Below are positions 1 to 8,600 of a stretch of 29,687 nt of DNA, in pieces. Position 1 is the first letter of the stretch. Each line of letters starts with the position of its first letter. Source of the DNA: Dehalococcoidia bacterium (GTDB taxonomy: Bacteria; Chloroflexota; Dehalococcoidia; SZUA-161; SpSt-899); the NCBI GenBank assembly GCA_023271515.1, contig JALPXQ010000005.1, positions 1 through 29,687 of the forward strand, given 5' to 3'. The position numbers and the translations under genes are program-made. Below the pieces are notes generated by a model. The model was not told the DNA's origin and ran no database searches. It was given only the letters and a program-made list of their open reading frames with translations.

Positions 1-13
1 GAGAGGAGAAGAG

Positions 14-784
14 ATGGAAACCGCTTTTCACATAGGTGCGTTCGAGGTTCGTTGGTATAGTCTCTTGATCATCAGCGCAGTCCTGGTGGGGATTCCTCTG
101 GCGATCATCGAGGCCAGGAGGAGAAAAGAAGATCCCGATCACGTATTTTCGCTGGTTACCATCGCCCTTCCACTGGGAATCATCGGGGCACGTCTTTACC
201 ATGTCATTCATTTGTGGGATGAAATCTATGCTCACGATCCCTGGCTGATTCTGGGAGGACAGGGCCTGGGAATATTCGGTGCCATCATCGGGGGAATTCT
301 AGGGCTAATCATCTTCTGCAAGTGGAAGAAGGTGAGTATTCTGCGCTGGGGGGATATCGCGGCTCCTTCTCTCCTTCTGGGCCAGGCCATAGGCAGATGG
401 GGCAACTTCTTCGACCAGTCACTCTATGGCCATCCCACCGACCTCCCCTGGGCCATCCATATTGACCTGGCTCACCGCGTGGCGGGAGTTGAGGCCTACG
501 AGTATTTTCATCCTCTATTTCTGTATGAATCTCTGTGGAATGCCCTGGGGGTCTTCCTTCTGCTGTTTCTGGGGCGGAAGCTCATCCTCCATCTGTTGGA
601 CGGCGACATCCTCTTTGGCTACCTCATCTGGTATTCCCTCGGACGGTTCTTCCTGGAGTTTTTGCGGATTGATCCTTGGACCATTGCCGGCATTCCGACT
701 GCTCAGTGGATAAGTGTCTTTGCCCTAGTGGTCTCCCTCGCAGCGATGACCTATGGAAGGTATAGGCTGCGCCAGACACCTTAA
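14..784 (+). CDS. lgt: Prolipoprotein diacylglyceryl transferase
   Basis: Lgt transfers the diacylglyceryl group of phosphatidylglycerol to the lipobox cysteine of prolipoproteins in the cytoplasmic membrane. The 256-residue product is strongly hydrophobic with about seven membrane segments. It has the N-terminal WYSL motif, the Lgt signature GRWGNFFDQSLYG and the C-terminal GRFFLEFLR motif that carries the conserved Arg and Glu. The start is supported by a purine-rich GAGGAGAAGAG just upstream. Odd point: in the signature the usual N-x-E before the final Gly reads D-Q-S, so the Glu equivalent to E. coli Glu151 is a Ser. At least two lipoproteins encoded here (ZnuA, TupA) would be its substrates. 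Confidence 0.95.
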   Translation: METAFHIGAFEVRWYSLLIISAVLVGIPLAIIEARRRKEDPDHVFSLVTIALPLGIIGARLYHVIHLWDEIYAHDPWLILGGQGLGIFGAIIGGILGLIIFCKWKKVSILRWGDIAAPSLLLGQAIGRWGNFFDQSLYGHPTDLPWAIHIDLAHRVAGVEAYEYFHPLFLYESLWNALGVFLLLFLGRKLILHLLDGDILFGYLIWYSLGRFFLEFLRIDPWTIAGIPTAQWISVFALVVSLAAMTYGRYRLRQTP

Positions 785-861
785 GCGTGAGGTGAATCCG
801 ACTTAGGAAGCCAAGTCCTATTGGCAAGCAGGTTGGAGGGAAACGCTTTCAAACCTACCTG

Positions 862-890
862 TTGACAACTGCGTTGGCTTTAGATATACT
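862..890 (+). promoter_or_regulatory. Sigma-70-type promoter of the zur-znu operon
   Basis: TTGACA (862-867) and TATACT (885-890) are separated by exactly 17 bp. Transcription would start near 897, inside the palindrome described next, so a repressor bound there would block initiation. Confidence 0.85.
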
Positions 891-896
891 TATAAA

Positions 897-911
897 TGAA
901 AAACATTTTCA
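897..911 (+). promoter_or_regulatory. Probable Zur operator (Fur-family palindrome)
   Basis: The 15-mer TGAAAAACATTTTCA is a perfect 6-3-6 inverted repeat, with two more pairs outside it (894/914 and 895/913). It closely resembles the TGAAAATnATTTTCA-type boxes described for actinobacterial Zur. It overlaps the expected transcription start and precedes a Fur-family regulator and a zinc-type importer, which suggests autoregulation and zinc repression of the operon. The assignment to zinc rather than iron or manganese is inferred. Confidence 0.75.
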
Positions 912-925
912 ATTAAGTAGCCGGC

Positions 926-1354
926 ATGAGACCAAGTGCAAAGAAGATCGCCTCCTTGCTCAGCCAGAAGGGATACAAGCTCACCGCCCAAAGGCGGGCG
1001 GTGATCGATGTGGTCGTCAATAGCCACGAGCACCTTGCCCCGGCCGCTCTGTATGAGAGGGTGCGCCGGACACACCCTGCCATCGGCTTGGTTACCGTTT
1101 ATCGAACCCTGGAAATGCTCCATGAACTGGGGCTCATCTGCCGGGTGCATCGGGGAGAGAAACACGGTTACACCCTCGCACCATCAGGTCACCACCATCA
1201 CCTGGTATGTACCGAATGTGGGACAGTGGCCGATTTCACTGGCTGTGACCTGGAAGCCCTACAACAAAGGCTCTCTCAGCAAACTGGGTTTAAGATCGAG
1301 GGGCATCTGCTCCAGTTTTTAGGATATTGCCGGGATTGCCAGGGAGGAACGTAA
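926..1354 (+). CDS. zur: Fur-family metalloregulator, probably Zur
   Basis: This 142-residue protein has the Fur fold: an N-terminal winged helix (LTAQRRAVIDVV through GLVTVYRTLEMLHELGLI) and a C-terminal dimerisation domain. Metal-site residues are visible in GHHHHLVCTECG, and there are two CxxC pairs (CTEC and CRDC) typical of the structural zinc site. It lies directly upstream of znuA, with 67 bp between them, and behind a Zur-like operator, so zinc sensing is the best guess. Fur or PerR specificity cannot be excluded from sequence alone. Its last codons overlap a GGAGGAACGTAA string that recurs as the znuA ribosome binding site. Confidence 0.85.
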   Translation: MRPSAKKIASLLSQKGYKLTAQRRAVIDVVVNSHEHLAPAALYERVRRTHPAIGLVTVYRTLEMLHELGLICRVHRGEKHGYTLAPSGHHHHLVCTECGTVADFTGCDLEALQQRLSQQTGFKIEGHLLQFLGYCRDCQGGT

Positions 1355-1421
1355 TGCGTATTGACTGAGAACGTGAAAAACAGAACACGAACAGTGCCAA
1401 AACAAAAAGGAGGAACGTAAC

Positions 1422-2327
1422 ATGTATTCAAGCAAAACTAATCGAATAACCAAACTGGCTGCAGTCGCCATGGTGCTGATACTTGCCGTAACAGGCTTTG
1501 CCGCTGCCTGTCAACCGGTAGCGGAAACGCCGGCAGAGGAGAAAATAAGGGTGATTGTCAGCATACTCCCACTGGCTGATTTTGTGGAGAATATCGGGGG
1601 AGAAAGGGTAGCTGTCACCGTCATGGTGCCGCCGGGGGCCAGTCCACATACCTTCGCGCCAACACCAGGTCAGCTCCTGGAGGTGAGCAAGGCAAAGCTC
1701 TTTGTCAAGGTCGGCTCCGGTTTGGGATTCGAGCGGGCCTGGATGGATAGAATCAGAGCGCAAAACGAGGACATGTTGATCATTGACAGCTCGGTCGGGA
1801 TCGAGCTTATTCATGGAGGCTGCCCCTGCTGTGCTCCTGGCGACCTGGACCCCCATATATGGCTCTCCCCTCTGAACGCCAGGATAATGGTGCAGAACAT
1901 CAGTGCGGGTCTCATTAAGATCGACCCGGAGTATGCCGATTTCTTCGCCGAAAATACCAGAAGGTACCTGGCGGAACTGAATGACCTTCACATATACATC
2001 CGAGAACAGTTGGACGGTTTCGTAAACCGGTATTTCCTGATATACCATCCCGCATTTGGATATTTAGCCCGTGATCACAACCTGACACAACTGGCGATCG
2101 AGCGCGACGGGAAAGAACCCACGCCCAGAGTGATCATGGAGAGCATTGACCTGGCGGTAAAACACAACCTGTCGTATGTCTTTGTTTCTGCTCAATTCCC
2201 ACTGCGGCCTGCTGAGACTATTGCCAGATCAATCAACGGGCAAACAGCGTTGATAGACCCCCTCCCTCAAGACTATATTTCCGGGATGAGAGACGTGGCA
2301 GACGCACTTGCCCGGGAGATGGAGTAA
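1422..2327 (+). CDS. znuA: Zinc/manganese ABC transporter substrate-binding lipoprotein
   Basis: This is the cluster A-I metal-binding receptor of a ZnuABC-type importer. The 301-residue precursor has a lipoprotein signal peptide (hydrophobic AAVAMVLILAVTGFAAAC) with the lipobox Cys near residue 30, so it is membrane-anchored. Metal-ligand motifs of the family are present: GASPHTFAP, DPHIWLSP, the YHPAFGYLARDH segment, and an acidic residue in IDPLPQDY. The region that carries a His-rich loop in many ZnuA proteins is here a short HGGCPCCAPGD segment with three cysteines. The start has a GGAGG 8 bp upstream. Zn rather than Mn is inferred from the adjacent Zur-like operator. Confidence 0.9.
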   Translation: MYSSKTNRITKLAAVAMVLILAVTGFAAACQPVAETPAEEKIRVIVSILPLADFVENIGGERVAVTVMVPPGASPHTFAPTPGQLLEVSKAKLFVKVGSGLGFERAWMDRIRAQNEDMLIIDSSVGIELIHGGCPCCAPGDLDPHIWLSPLNARIMVQNISAGLIKIDPEYADFFAENTRRYLAELNDLHIYIREQLDGFVNRYFLIYHPAFGYLARDHNLTQLAIERDGKEPTPRVIMESIDLAVKHNLSYVFVSAQFPLRPAETIARSINGQTALIDPLPQDYISGMRDVADALAREME

Positions 2328-2330
2328 ACA

Positions 2331-2440
2331 AGGCTGAAGGTTGAAGGTTGAAGGCTGAGTGAAAGGTGACTGGTGATTAGTGAGTGCAAACCGTGAACCA
2401 TCAACCATCAACCGTGACCCCCGAACCTAGAACCCGAGAC
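2331..2440. repeat. Heptanucleotide-period repeat block A
   Basis: The znuA-znuC gap is almost entirely 7-bp periodic: AAGGCTG/AAGGTTG units, then GGTGACT/GGTGATT, then ACCGTGA/ACCATCA units, ending in ACCTAGA. It has no coding character. The second half is roughly the reverse complement of the first (GGTTGA versus TCAACC), so the block could fold into a hairpin inside the operon transcript. Confidence 0.8.
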
Positions 2441-2444
2441 AAGT

Positions 2445-3200
2445 ATGACCAGCAAGGAAGTCGTCCGCCTGGAAGATGTATCGGCCCATTACGATGGTGT
2501 GCCTGTATTGGAGGGGGTAAACCTCTCCATATATCAGGATGACTTCCTGGGCATTATTGGGCCAAACGGAGGGGGGAAGACCACCCTGCTCAAGGTTATC
2601 CTCGGTCTGGTAGAGCCAGGCCGCGGAAGGGTGAGTGTCTTTGGGGATACCCCCGAGAAGGGGCGCAAACACATCGGCTATGTCTCGCAATATAGCCTGT
2701 TCGATCGGGACTTTCCGGCAAGCGTCTGGGATGTGGTGATGATGGGCCGACTGGGGAAAACGGGCCCCTTCAGGAACTATACCAAACAAGACCGCGAGGC
2801 AACCCTGCGTGCCCTGGAAGCGATGGAGATACTGGACCACAGAGACCAGCAAATAGGAAAACTCTCCGGTGGGCAACAGCAGCGAGCCTTCATCGCCAGG
2901 GCACTGGTCACCGAGCCGGAACTCCTCCTCCTCGATGAGCCTACAGCAAGCGTCGATACCCCCCTGCAAACCGATTTTTATGAGCTGCTGGGAAAGTTAA
3001 AGGAAAGAATGGCCATCGTTCTGGTCTCGCACGACATCAGCACCATCTCCATTTACGTGGATAAGATCGCCTGCCTCAACCGAGAGCTTTACTACCATAG
3101 TTCAAAGGAGCTAGCCGCCGAGGACCTGGAGGCCGCCTATCGGTGCCCGGTGGAAATGATAGCCCACGGCGTTCCCCATCGGGTATTGAAGGAGCACTGA
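2445..3200 (+). CDS. znuC: Zinc/manganese ABC transporter ATP-binding protein
   Basis: This 251-residue ABC ATPase energises metal uptake with ZnuA and ZnuB. Walker A is GPNGGGKTT (residues 39-47), the signature is LSGGQQQ (141-147), Walker B is LLLLDEP (161-167), and the switch His lies in VSHD (about 196-198). It is separated from znuA by repeat block A and from znuB by only 3 bp, consistent with one operon. No strong Shine-Dalgarno is obvious; the nearest purine run is ACCCGAGACA before the ATG. Confidence 0.93.
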   Translation: MTSKEVVRLEDVSAHYDGVPVLEGVNLSIYQDDFLGIIGPNGGGKTTLLKVILGLVEPGRGRVSVFGDTPEKGRKHIGYVSQYSLFDRDFPASVWDVVMMGRLGKTGPFRNYTKQDREATLRALEAMEILDHRDQQIGKLSGGQQQRAFIARALVTEPELLLLDEPTASVDTPLQTDFYELLGKLKERMAIVLVSHDISTISIYVDKIACLNRELYYHSSKELAAEDLEAAYRCPVEMIAHGVPHRVLKEH

Positions 3201-3203
3201 TGC

Positions 3204-4028
3204 ATGTTAGAAGCCCTGCAATATGAATTCATGCAAAATGCCCTGATCGCCGGCCTGCTGGCCGCGGTTACCTGCGGGATTATCGGCTCCTACGTGATAG
3301 TCAAGCGGATGGTCTTCATCAGTGGCAGCGTCTCTCATGCCTCATTTGGGGGGATCGGACTGGGGTATTTTCTGGGAATAACCCCAATCGTAGGGGCATT
3401 GTTTTTCACCATCGCCTCTGCTCTGGGCATGGGGCTGGTGACCAGGAGAGCCAAGATCCCTGAAGACACCGCCATCGGAATCCTCTGGGCCATGGGAATG
3501 GCGATGGGGATAATCTTCATTGGCTTAACCCCAGGATATCCCCCTGACCTCATGAGCTACCTTTTCGGGGATATCCTCATAGTGCCTCCTTCCGACATAA
3601 TCATGATGCTGATCCTGGCTATCATCATCATTCTTGTGGTAGTCCTGCTCTATAAGGAGTTCCTCGCCCTCTCCTTCGACGAGGAATTCGCCACAGTGGT
3701 CGGCCTTCCCGTCGAGCGGCTCTATTTTCTTCTCCTAATCTTAATCGCCTTCACAGTGGTGGTGTTGATACGGGTGGTGGGAATTATCCTGGTCATCGCC
3801 CTGCTCACTATCCCGGCCGCAACGGCGAGGCGGTTTACCCACGACCTCAAGAAGATGATGCTTCTCTCGATTCTCTTCGGAGGCTTTTTTACCTCCACCG
3901 GCCTCTGGCTTTCGTTCGAACTCGATCTGGCATCCGGGGCTACGATCATCCTGGTAAGCGGGGTAACATTCCTGGCATCGCTGTTCCTTTCAAGATTGCG
4001 GCTGATGACCGGAGTCGGCCGGGGATGA
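3204..4028 (+). CDS. znuB: Zinc/manganese ABC transporter permease
   Basis: This 274-residue ABC-3 family integral membrane protein has about eight hydrophobic segments and forms the metal channel of the ZnuABC-type importer. The conserved GSVSHASFGGIGLGYFLG stretch near residues 37-54 is typical of the family. It starts 3 bp after the znuC stop and converges with recF, leaving only 8 bp between the two stop codons. Confidence 0.93.
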   Translation: MLEALQYEFMQNALIAGLLAAVTCGIIGSYVIVKRMVFISGSVSHASFGGIGLGYFLGITPIVGALFFTIASALGMGLVTRRAKIPEDTAIGILWAMGMAMGIIFIGLTPGYPPDLMSYLFGDILIVPPSDIIMMLILAIIIILVVVLLYKEFLALSFDEEFATVVGLPVERLYFLLLILIAFTVVVLIRVVGIILVIALLTIPAATARRFTHDLKKMMLLSILFGGFFTSTGLWLSFELDLASGATIILVSGVTFLASLFLSRLRLMTGVGRG

Positions 4029-4036
4029 TAGTGGCG

Positions 4037-5173
4037 CTATGCCGGCTCTACCCTGCCATCCGCTACCCTGAATTTCTCTGCCCTGGCCAGAAACTCGGAC
4101 GGGAAGCGGTCGAGATCGGTAGTGGTGATCAGCACCTGCCTGTAGTTGGAAATGGCCCCCAGCAGATGCCGGCGTCTCTCCGGATCGAGTTCCGAAAGGA
4201 CGTCATCCAGGAGCAAGACCGGCGACTCGCCCGTTTGCGTCAGCATGAACCTGGCCTCAGAGAGCTTGAGAGAAAGGGCAGTGGTCCTCTGCTGTCCGCG
4301 AGAGCCATAGGTTCCCATATCTATTTCGTTGACCAGAAACCCAACGTCGTCCCGATGCGGCCCTATGAGAGAGAGGCCGCGCGCCCTAGTGAAGGCTTGC
4401 TCCACCTCAGGAAGGCCTCCTGGCTCCTTCTTATCGATACTTGGCCGATACTGTAGGGTCAGTTTCTCCCGGCTACCGCTGAGCTGATCATGTATCGGGT
4501 TGGCCAGGTCGTTGAGTTCGCCAATAGTCCGCTGCCGCTGGAGGACGATATAAGCCCCGGCCTTCACCAGTTCCTGATCCCAGAAGAGCAGCTCGTCGGG
4601 TCTGGACTGACCGGCGGCTATCTGGCGTAGAAGGTGGTTCCTTTGTGAGAGCACCTTGTTGTAGCGCTGTAATGCCTTCAGATACTGCGGGTCAATCTGC
4701 GAGTTGGTGATATCAAGATACCTTCGGCGCAAGGCCGGCTCACCGCCAATGAGGTCGATGTCCCGCGGGCTGAACATCACCATGTTCAGTTGACCAATGA
4801 GATCAGCCGGGCGGCGCGAAACCCCGTTCACACGGATATACTTCTGGATAGGGCCTACAACAGCCCTGCCTTCGTGATGCGCCGCAGATCGAGGTCTGAG
4901 GACGATCTCTAGTAGAGTGGCCCGTTCACCTTTCTGGATGTTAGCCGAAAGGCGGACGAAAGGCAGCCTCTCGGCCATAACATCCCAGTTGATGAGCTCC
5001 CTCTCGGCAACCGCTCGGGAAAACCGGGTGGTAGCCAGAAAACAAATAGATTCCAGCAGATTGCTTTTCCCCTGAGCATTACCTCCCTGGAACACCGAGA
5101 CGTGCGGTGGGAGGTCGAGCTCCAATCGAATGTAGTTGCGGAAATTGGTTAGACTGAGATGTTGAAGGTACAC
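4037..5173 (-). CDS. recF: DNA replication and repair protein RecF
   Basis: RecF is an SMC-like ATPase that helps load RecA at gapped DNA. The 378-residue product has Walker A GGNAQGKSN (30-38), the LSLKLSEARFM signature region, and a Walker B/D-loop in LLLDDVLSELDPERR. The start is GTG (5171-5173), with GAGGA about 8 bp upstream. The usual dnaN-recF adjacency is broken here: dnaN lies about 8 kb away on the other strand. Confidence 0.95.
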   Translation of the reverse strand: MYLQHLSLTNFRNYIRLELDLPPHVSVFQGGNAQGKSNLLESICFLATTRFSRAVAERELINWDVMAERLPFVRLSANIQKGERATLLEIVLRPRSAAHHEGRAVVGPIQKYIRVNGVSRRPADLIGQLNMVMFSPRDIDLIGGEPALRRRYLDITNSQIDPQYLKALQRYNKVLSQRNHLLRQIAAGQSRPDELLFWDQELVKAGAYIVLQRQRTIGELNDLANPIHDQLSGSREKLTLQYRPSIDKKEPGGLPEVEQAFTRARGLSLIGPHRDDVGFLVNEIDMGTYGSRGQQRTTALSLKLSEARFMLTQTGESPVLLLDDVLSELDPERRRHLLGAISNYRQVLITTTDLDRFPSEFLARAEKFRVADGRVEPA

Positions 5174-5260
5174 GCGGTATCCTCGTCAAACGCCCGGAAG
5201 AATCATCCCTCACCTCTAACTTTACCGCTATTCTTCTCAAGACGCAAACTCCGAGTAAGC

Positions 5261-5295
5261 GGTCAGCCATCAGCCATCAGCGATCAGCTTTCAGC
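5261..5295. repeat. Heptanucleotide-period repeat block B
   Basis: Five successive 7-mers of the form NNTCAGC occur here (GGTCAGC, CATCAGC twice, GATCAGC, TTTCAGC). They lie in the divergent gap between recF and the activase gene. Confidence 0.85.
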
Positions 5296-5304
5296 CACTC
5301 TATG

Positions 5305-5395
5305 TCACCCTGACCCTCGGAGCCTGTCCTGAGCGAGACGAGATTCTTCGCTTCGCTCAGAATGATAGAAGCGAAGGGCTCAGAAGGACAGCAAG
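5305..5395. repeat. Palindromic GAGCGAAGCGAAG-type intergenic element
   Basis: This segment contains a GAGCGA/TCGCTC inverted pair and outer arms TGTCCTGAGC and GCTCAGAAGGACA that can pair imperfectly. It looks like the REP-like palindromes built on GAGCGAAGCGAAG that are dispersed in many genomes. No coding potential is seen. The rest of the 450-bp gap before the activase holds block B, this element and a candidate promoter. Confidence 0.55.
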
Positions 5396-5456
5396 GTAAA
5401 CGGCTACATAGATTCTTTTGGTTCTGGATTGTCCAGGTTAGGGTACTCGAGACTGC

Positions 5457-5485
5457 TTGCAAAAGGACCCGATTTATGCTACAAC
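5457..5485 (+). promoter_or_regulatory. Candidate promoter of the activase gene
   Basis: TTGCAA (5457-5462) and TACAAC (5480-5485) are spaced 17 bp apart, about 140 bp upstream of the ATG. The -10 box is a moderate match only. Confidence 0.45.
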
Positions 5486-5623
5486 TATCTATGGATATAG
5501 GTAATTGGAAGGATTCCGAGATTTTCGCATAGTTGCGCCTATCAGCGGTAAGGGCATCCCAGCTTCCAGGCGCTTAGTAGAGAACCGCGATCTTTGGCCG
5601 GTAAAGCACCAGGCGATACCAAA

Positions 5624-8600
5624 ATGAGATACTTCTTAGGTTTAGACATAGGTTCGGTTAACGCCAAAGCGGTCCTCATCGACGAAAAGGCGCGTGTAGT
5701 CCACTTAGATATTGAAAGGGTAACCACTGGCCCCAGGGCAGCAGTGGTGTCGCTCCTTTCCCGACTTTCCGAAAAGGTCAAGCTCGACGAGATCGTCTCC
5801 GCCGGCGTCTCCGGCTCCGGCAAGAGCGTTATCCCCCAGGAACTGAACTGGACCGAGTACAGCAGTCCTCTGGCGATCATCTCCGGCCTCCTCCATTCCC
5901 ATTCCGATGCAAAGACAATTGTCCAGATTGGTGGCCAGAGCTCGCTGGTCATCGAGCTCCAGGACGGGCTCAGGAAACCGTGGAAGGTATCCTCGAATCC
6001 CCTCTGCGCCGCCGGCACCGGCCGGTTCCTGGAGCAACAGGCATATCGTCTGGGCATCAGCCTGGAGGACTTCTCTCGACTCGCCCTCAACTCCAAAGGC
6101 AGTGCGCCGCGCATCGCCGCCAGGTGCAGCGTCTTTGCCAAGACCGACCTCGTACACCTGCAGCAGAAAGGCGCTCCCGTAGAGTCCATACTTTCTGCTC
6201 TGTCGGATAGCGTCGCCCGAATGGTTGCCTCCTTCAAGAAGGGGGTATTCAAGGCTCCGGTCTATCTTGTCGGTGGTGTGGCTGCCAATGAGGCCGTTCT
6301 AAAATCGCTGAGCGAAGCCATCTCCGGAAGGAACGGGGATCAAGCAGAGATCCTGGTGCCGGAAGGTTATCTCCACATCGAAGCTCAGGGATTGGCCCTA
6401 CTGGCTAGAGAATCTGGAAGGCAATCGAAGGTAATCGTCCTTCAGGGAGAGGATGCCCGGCGGTATTATTTCGTTATGCCGAAGCTGGAGAGGGTTTCGC
6501 AGCACGATGGCTGGAAGCCTCCTCGGATAGACAAACCCCTGACAGGATATTTAGGCGTGGACGTTGGTTCCACCAGCACCAAGGCGGTGATACTCGATGA
6601 GACCGGCAAAACCGTCATATCCAAGAACTATCTCATGACTGCCGGAAGGCCCCTCGATGCCGTCAAGGAGGTCTTTCGGAATCTGTGGGAACAGGTGGGG
6701 GACCACGTCACCATAGCGGGGGTCGGCGTTACCGGCTCCGGAAGGTATCTGGTCGGCAGCTTCATCGGGGCCGACCTCGTCAAGAACGAGATTACCGCTC
6801 AAACGAGGGCCGCTGAGGATCTGGATCCCGAGGCGGATATCATCGAGATAGGCGGGCAGGATTCAAAGCTGGTTATCAAACGAAATGGTGTGGTGGTTGA
6901 TTACCAGATGAATAAGGCCTGCGCCGCCGGAACGGGGAGTTTCATCGACGAGCTGGCGGAGATGCTCGATGTCTCGGTCAAGGACGGTCAGTTCGCCAAT
7001 CTGGCGTTTCAGGCTCCGCACACCATCGACCTGGGTTCCCGCTGTGCCGCCTTCATGGGACAGGCGGTCGCCTCCGCCCAGCAGGAGGGTGTGCCCATCG
7101 AGATCATCACCGCCAGCCTCGCAAACTCCATCGCGCACAACTACCTCTCCAAAGTGGTGGAGATGAGGAAGCTGGGTGAAAGGGTAATCCTCACCGGGGC
7201 GGTGTTCTACAACAATGCCGTGGTGTCTGCCTTCCAGCGGGCGCTTGAGGGCAAGAAGCTGATCGTCCCCGAGCACAAGGAGGTCACCGGTGCCATTGGA
7301 GCGGCATTGCTTGCCAAGGAGGAAATCCGCAGTAGAGATTCCAAATTCAAGGGATTCCGAAGGGTGGTCGAGGAGGACTATACCATCAAGACCTTCACCT
7401 GCAACCGCTGCGACAACAACTGCACCATCAGCCTGCTCGAAGTCCCCGACGAGTCTCCGACCTTTTATGGCAGCCGCTGCGATCTCTATGACAGCGCCGT
7501 CAGCCACGAAAAGAAGAGGACAGCCCTCGACGATCGCGAGGGATTGCTATTCAAGGACTACCAGGAGAACTCCGGCAGCGGGCTCACCGTTGGCATTCCC
7601 AGGGCGCTGCTGATGTATGACTACGCTCCCCTGTTTATCGGTTTCCTGAACGCCCTCGGCGTGAAGACCATCGTCTCCCGCAAGACCAATCGAGGGACGA
7701 TTGAGCAATCGGTTGAGTTAAGCTACACCGATAGCTGTTTCCCCATCAAGCTGGTTCATGGCCACGTGGCCGGCCTGAAAGACGCCGACTATATTCTTTT
7801 CCCCAGCGCTATCAGATTGGGTCGCAAGGAAGGAGATGAGAACCAGAAATACGCCTGCCCGCTGGTACAGGCTGCTCCATTCCTGGTCCGCAAGGTCCTT
7901 GGACTGGACAAGAAGCTGCTCGTCCCGTTTATTGACTTCAGCACCGGCGACGATGAAGTCATAGATAGCCTCTCCATGATCGCCACCAGAATGGGCTTCA
8001 GCAAGAAGCGTGGCCGAGCTGCCGCCCTGGCGGGTCTCTCGGCAATGCGGGAGTTTGAGAGAGCGAGGGAAGAGCACGGGCGGGCGTGGCTTGAGCAGAT
8101 TCACCAGAAGAACCAGATAGGCGTGGTACTGCTGTCCCGTGCCTACAACTATCAGGATTCCGGAGCCAATCTCGGCATCGCCGAACAACTGGCACGACTC
8201 GGTGTGGTGCCCATCCCGCTCGATTTCCTGCCTCTCTCCTCCATAAATGCCAGGGAATACTCCGACCGTCCTTACTGGATGTACGAAAGCAAGCTCATCG
8301 CCGCTGCGGCCATAATCGCCTCGGATCCGCGCCTCTATGGACTGATACTGACCAACTTCGGCTGCGGCCCGAACTCATTCATACTTCCTATCGTCGAGGA
8401 CATCATGGGAGGGAAACCCCTCGGCCAACTTGAGATCGATGAACATGCCGCCGAGGCCGGGATCGTCACCCGACTGGAGGCATTTGTGGATACCATCAAA
8501 GGCTTCAGCCGTTCCGGCAAACACCACCCGGCAAGAGAGTATGCCTACCGAACGGCATCGATGCTGGATAATTCCCGTGGCATCCTCCTCCTGCCCAGAA

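Noticed and set aside
1343..1420. Direct repeat GGAGGAACGTAA at 1343-1354 and 1409-1420
   Set aside because: Probably a local duplication that supplied the znuA ribosome binding site; too short to claim more.
4025..4456. 143-codon plus-strand frame within recF
   Set aside because: Antisense shadow of recF with no independent signals.
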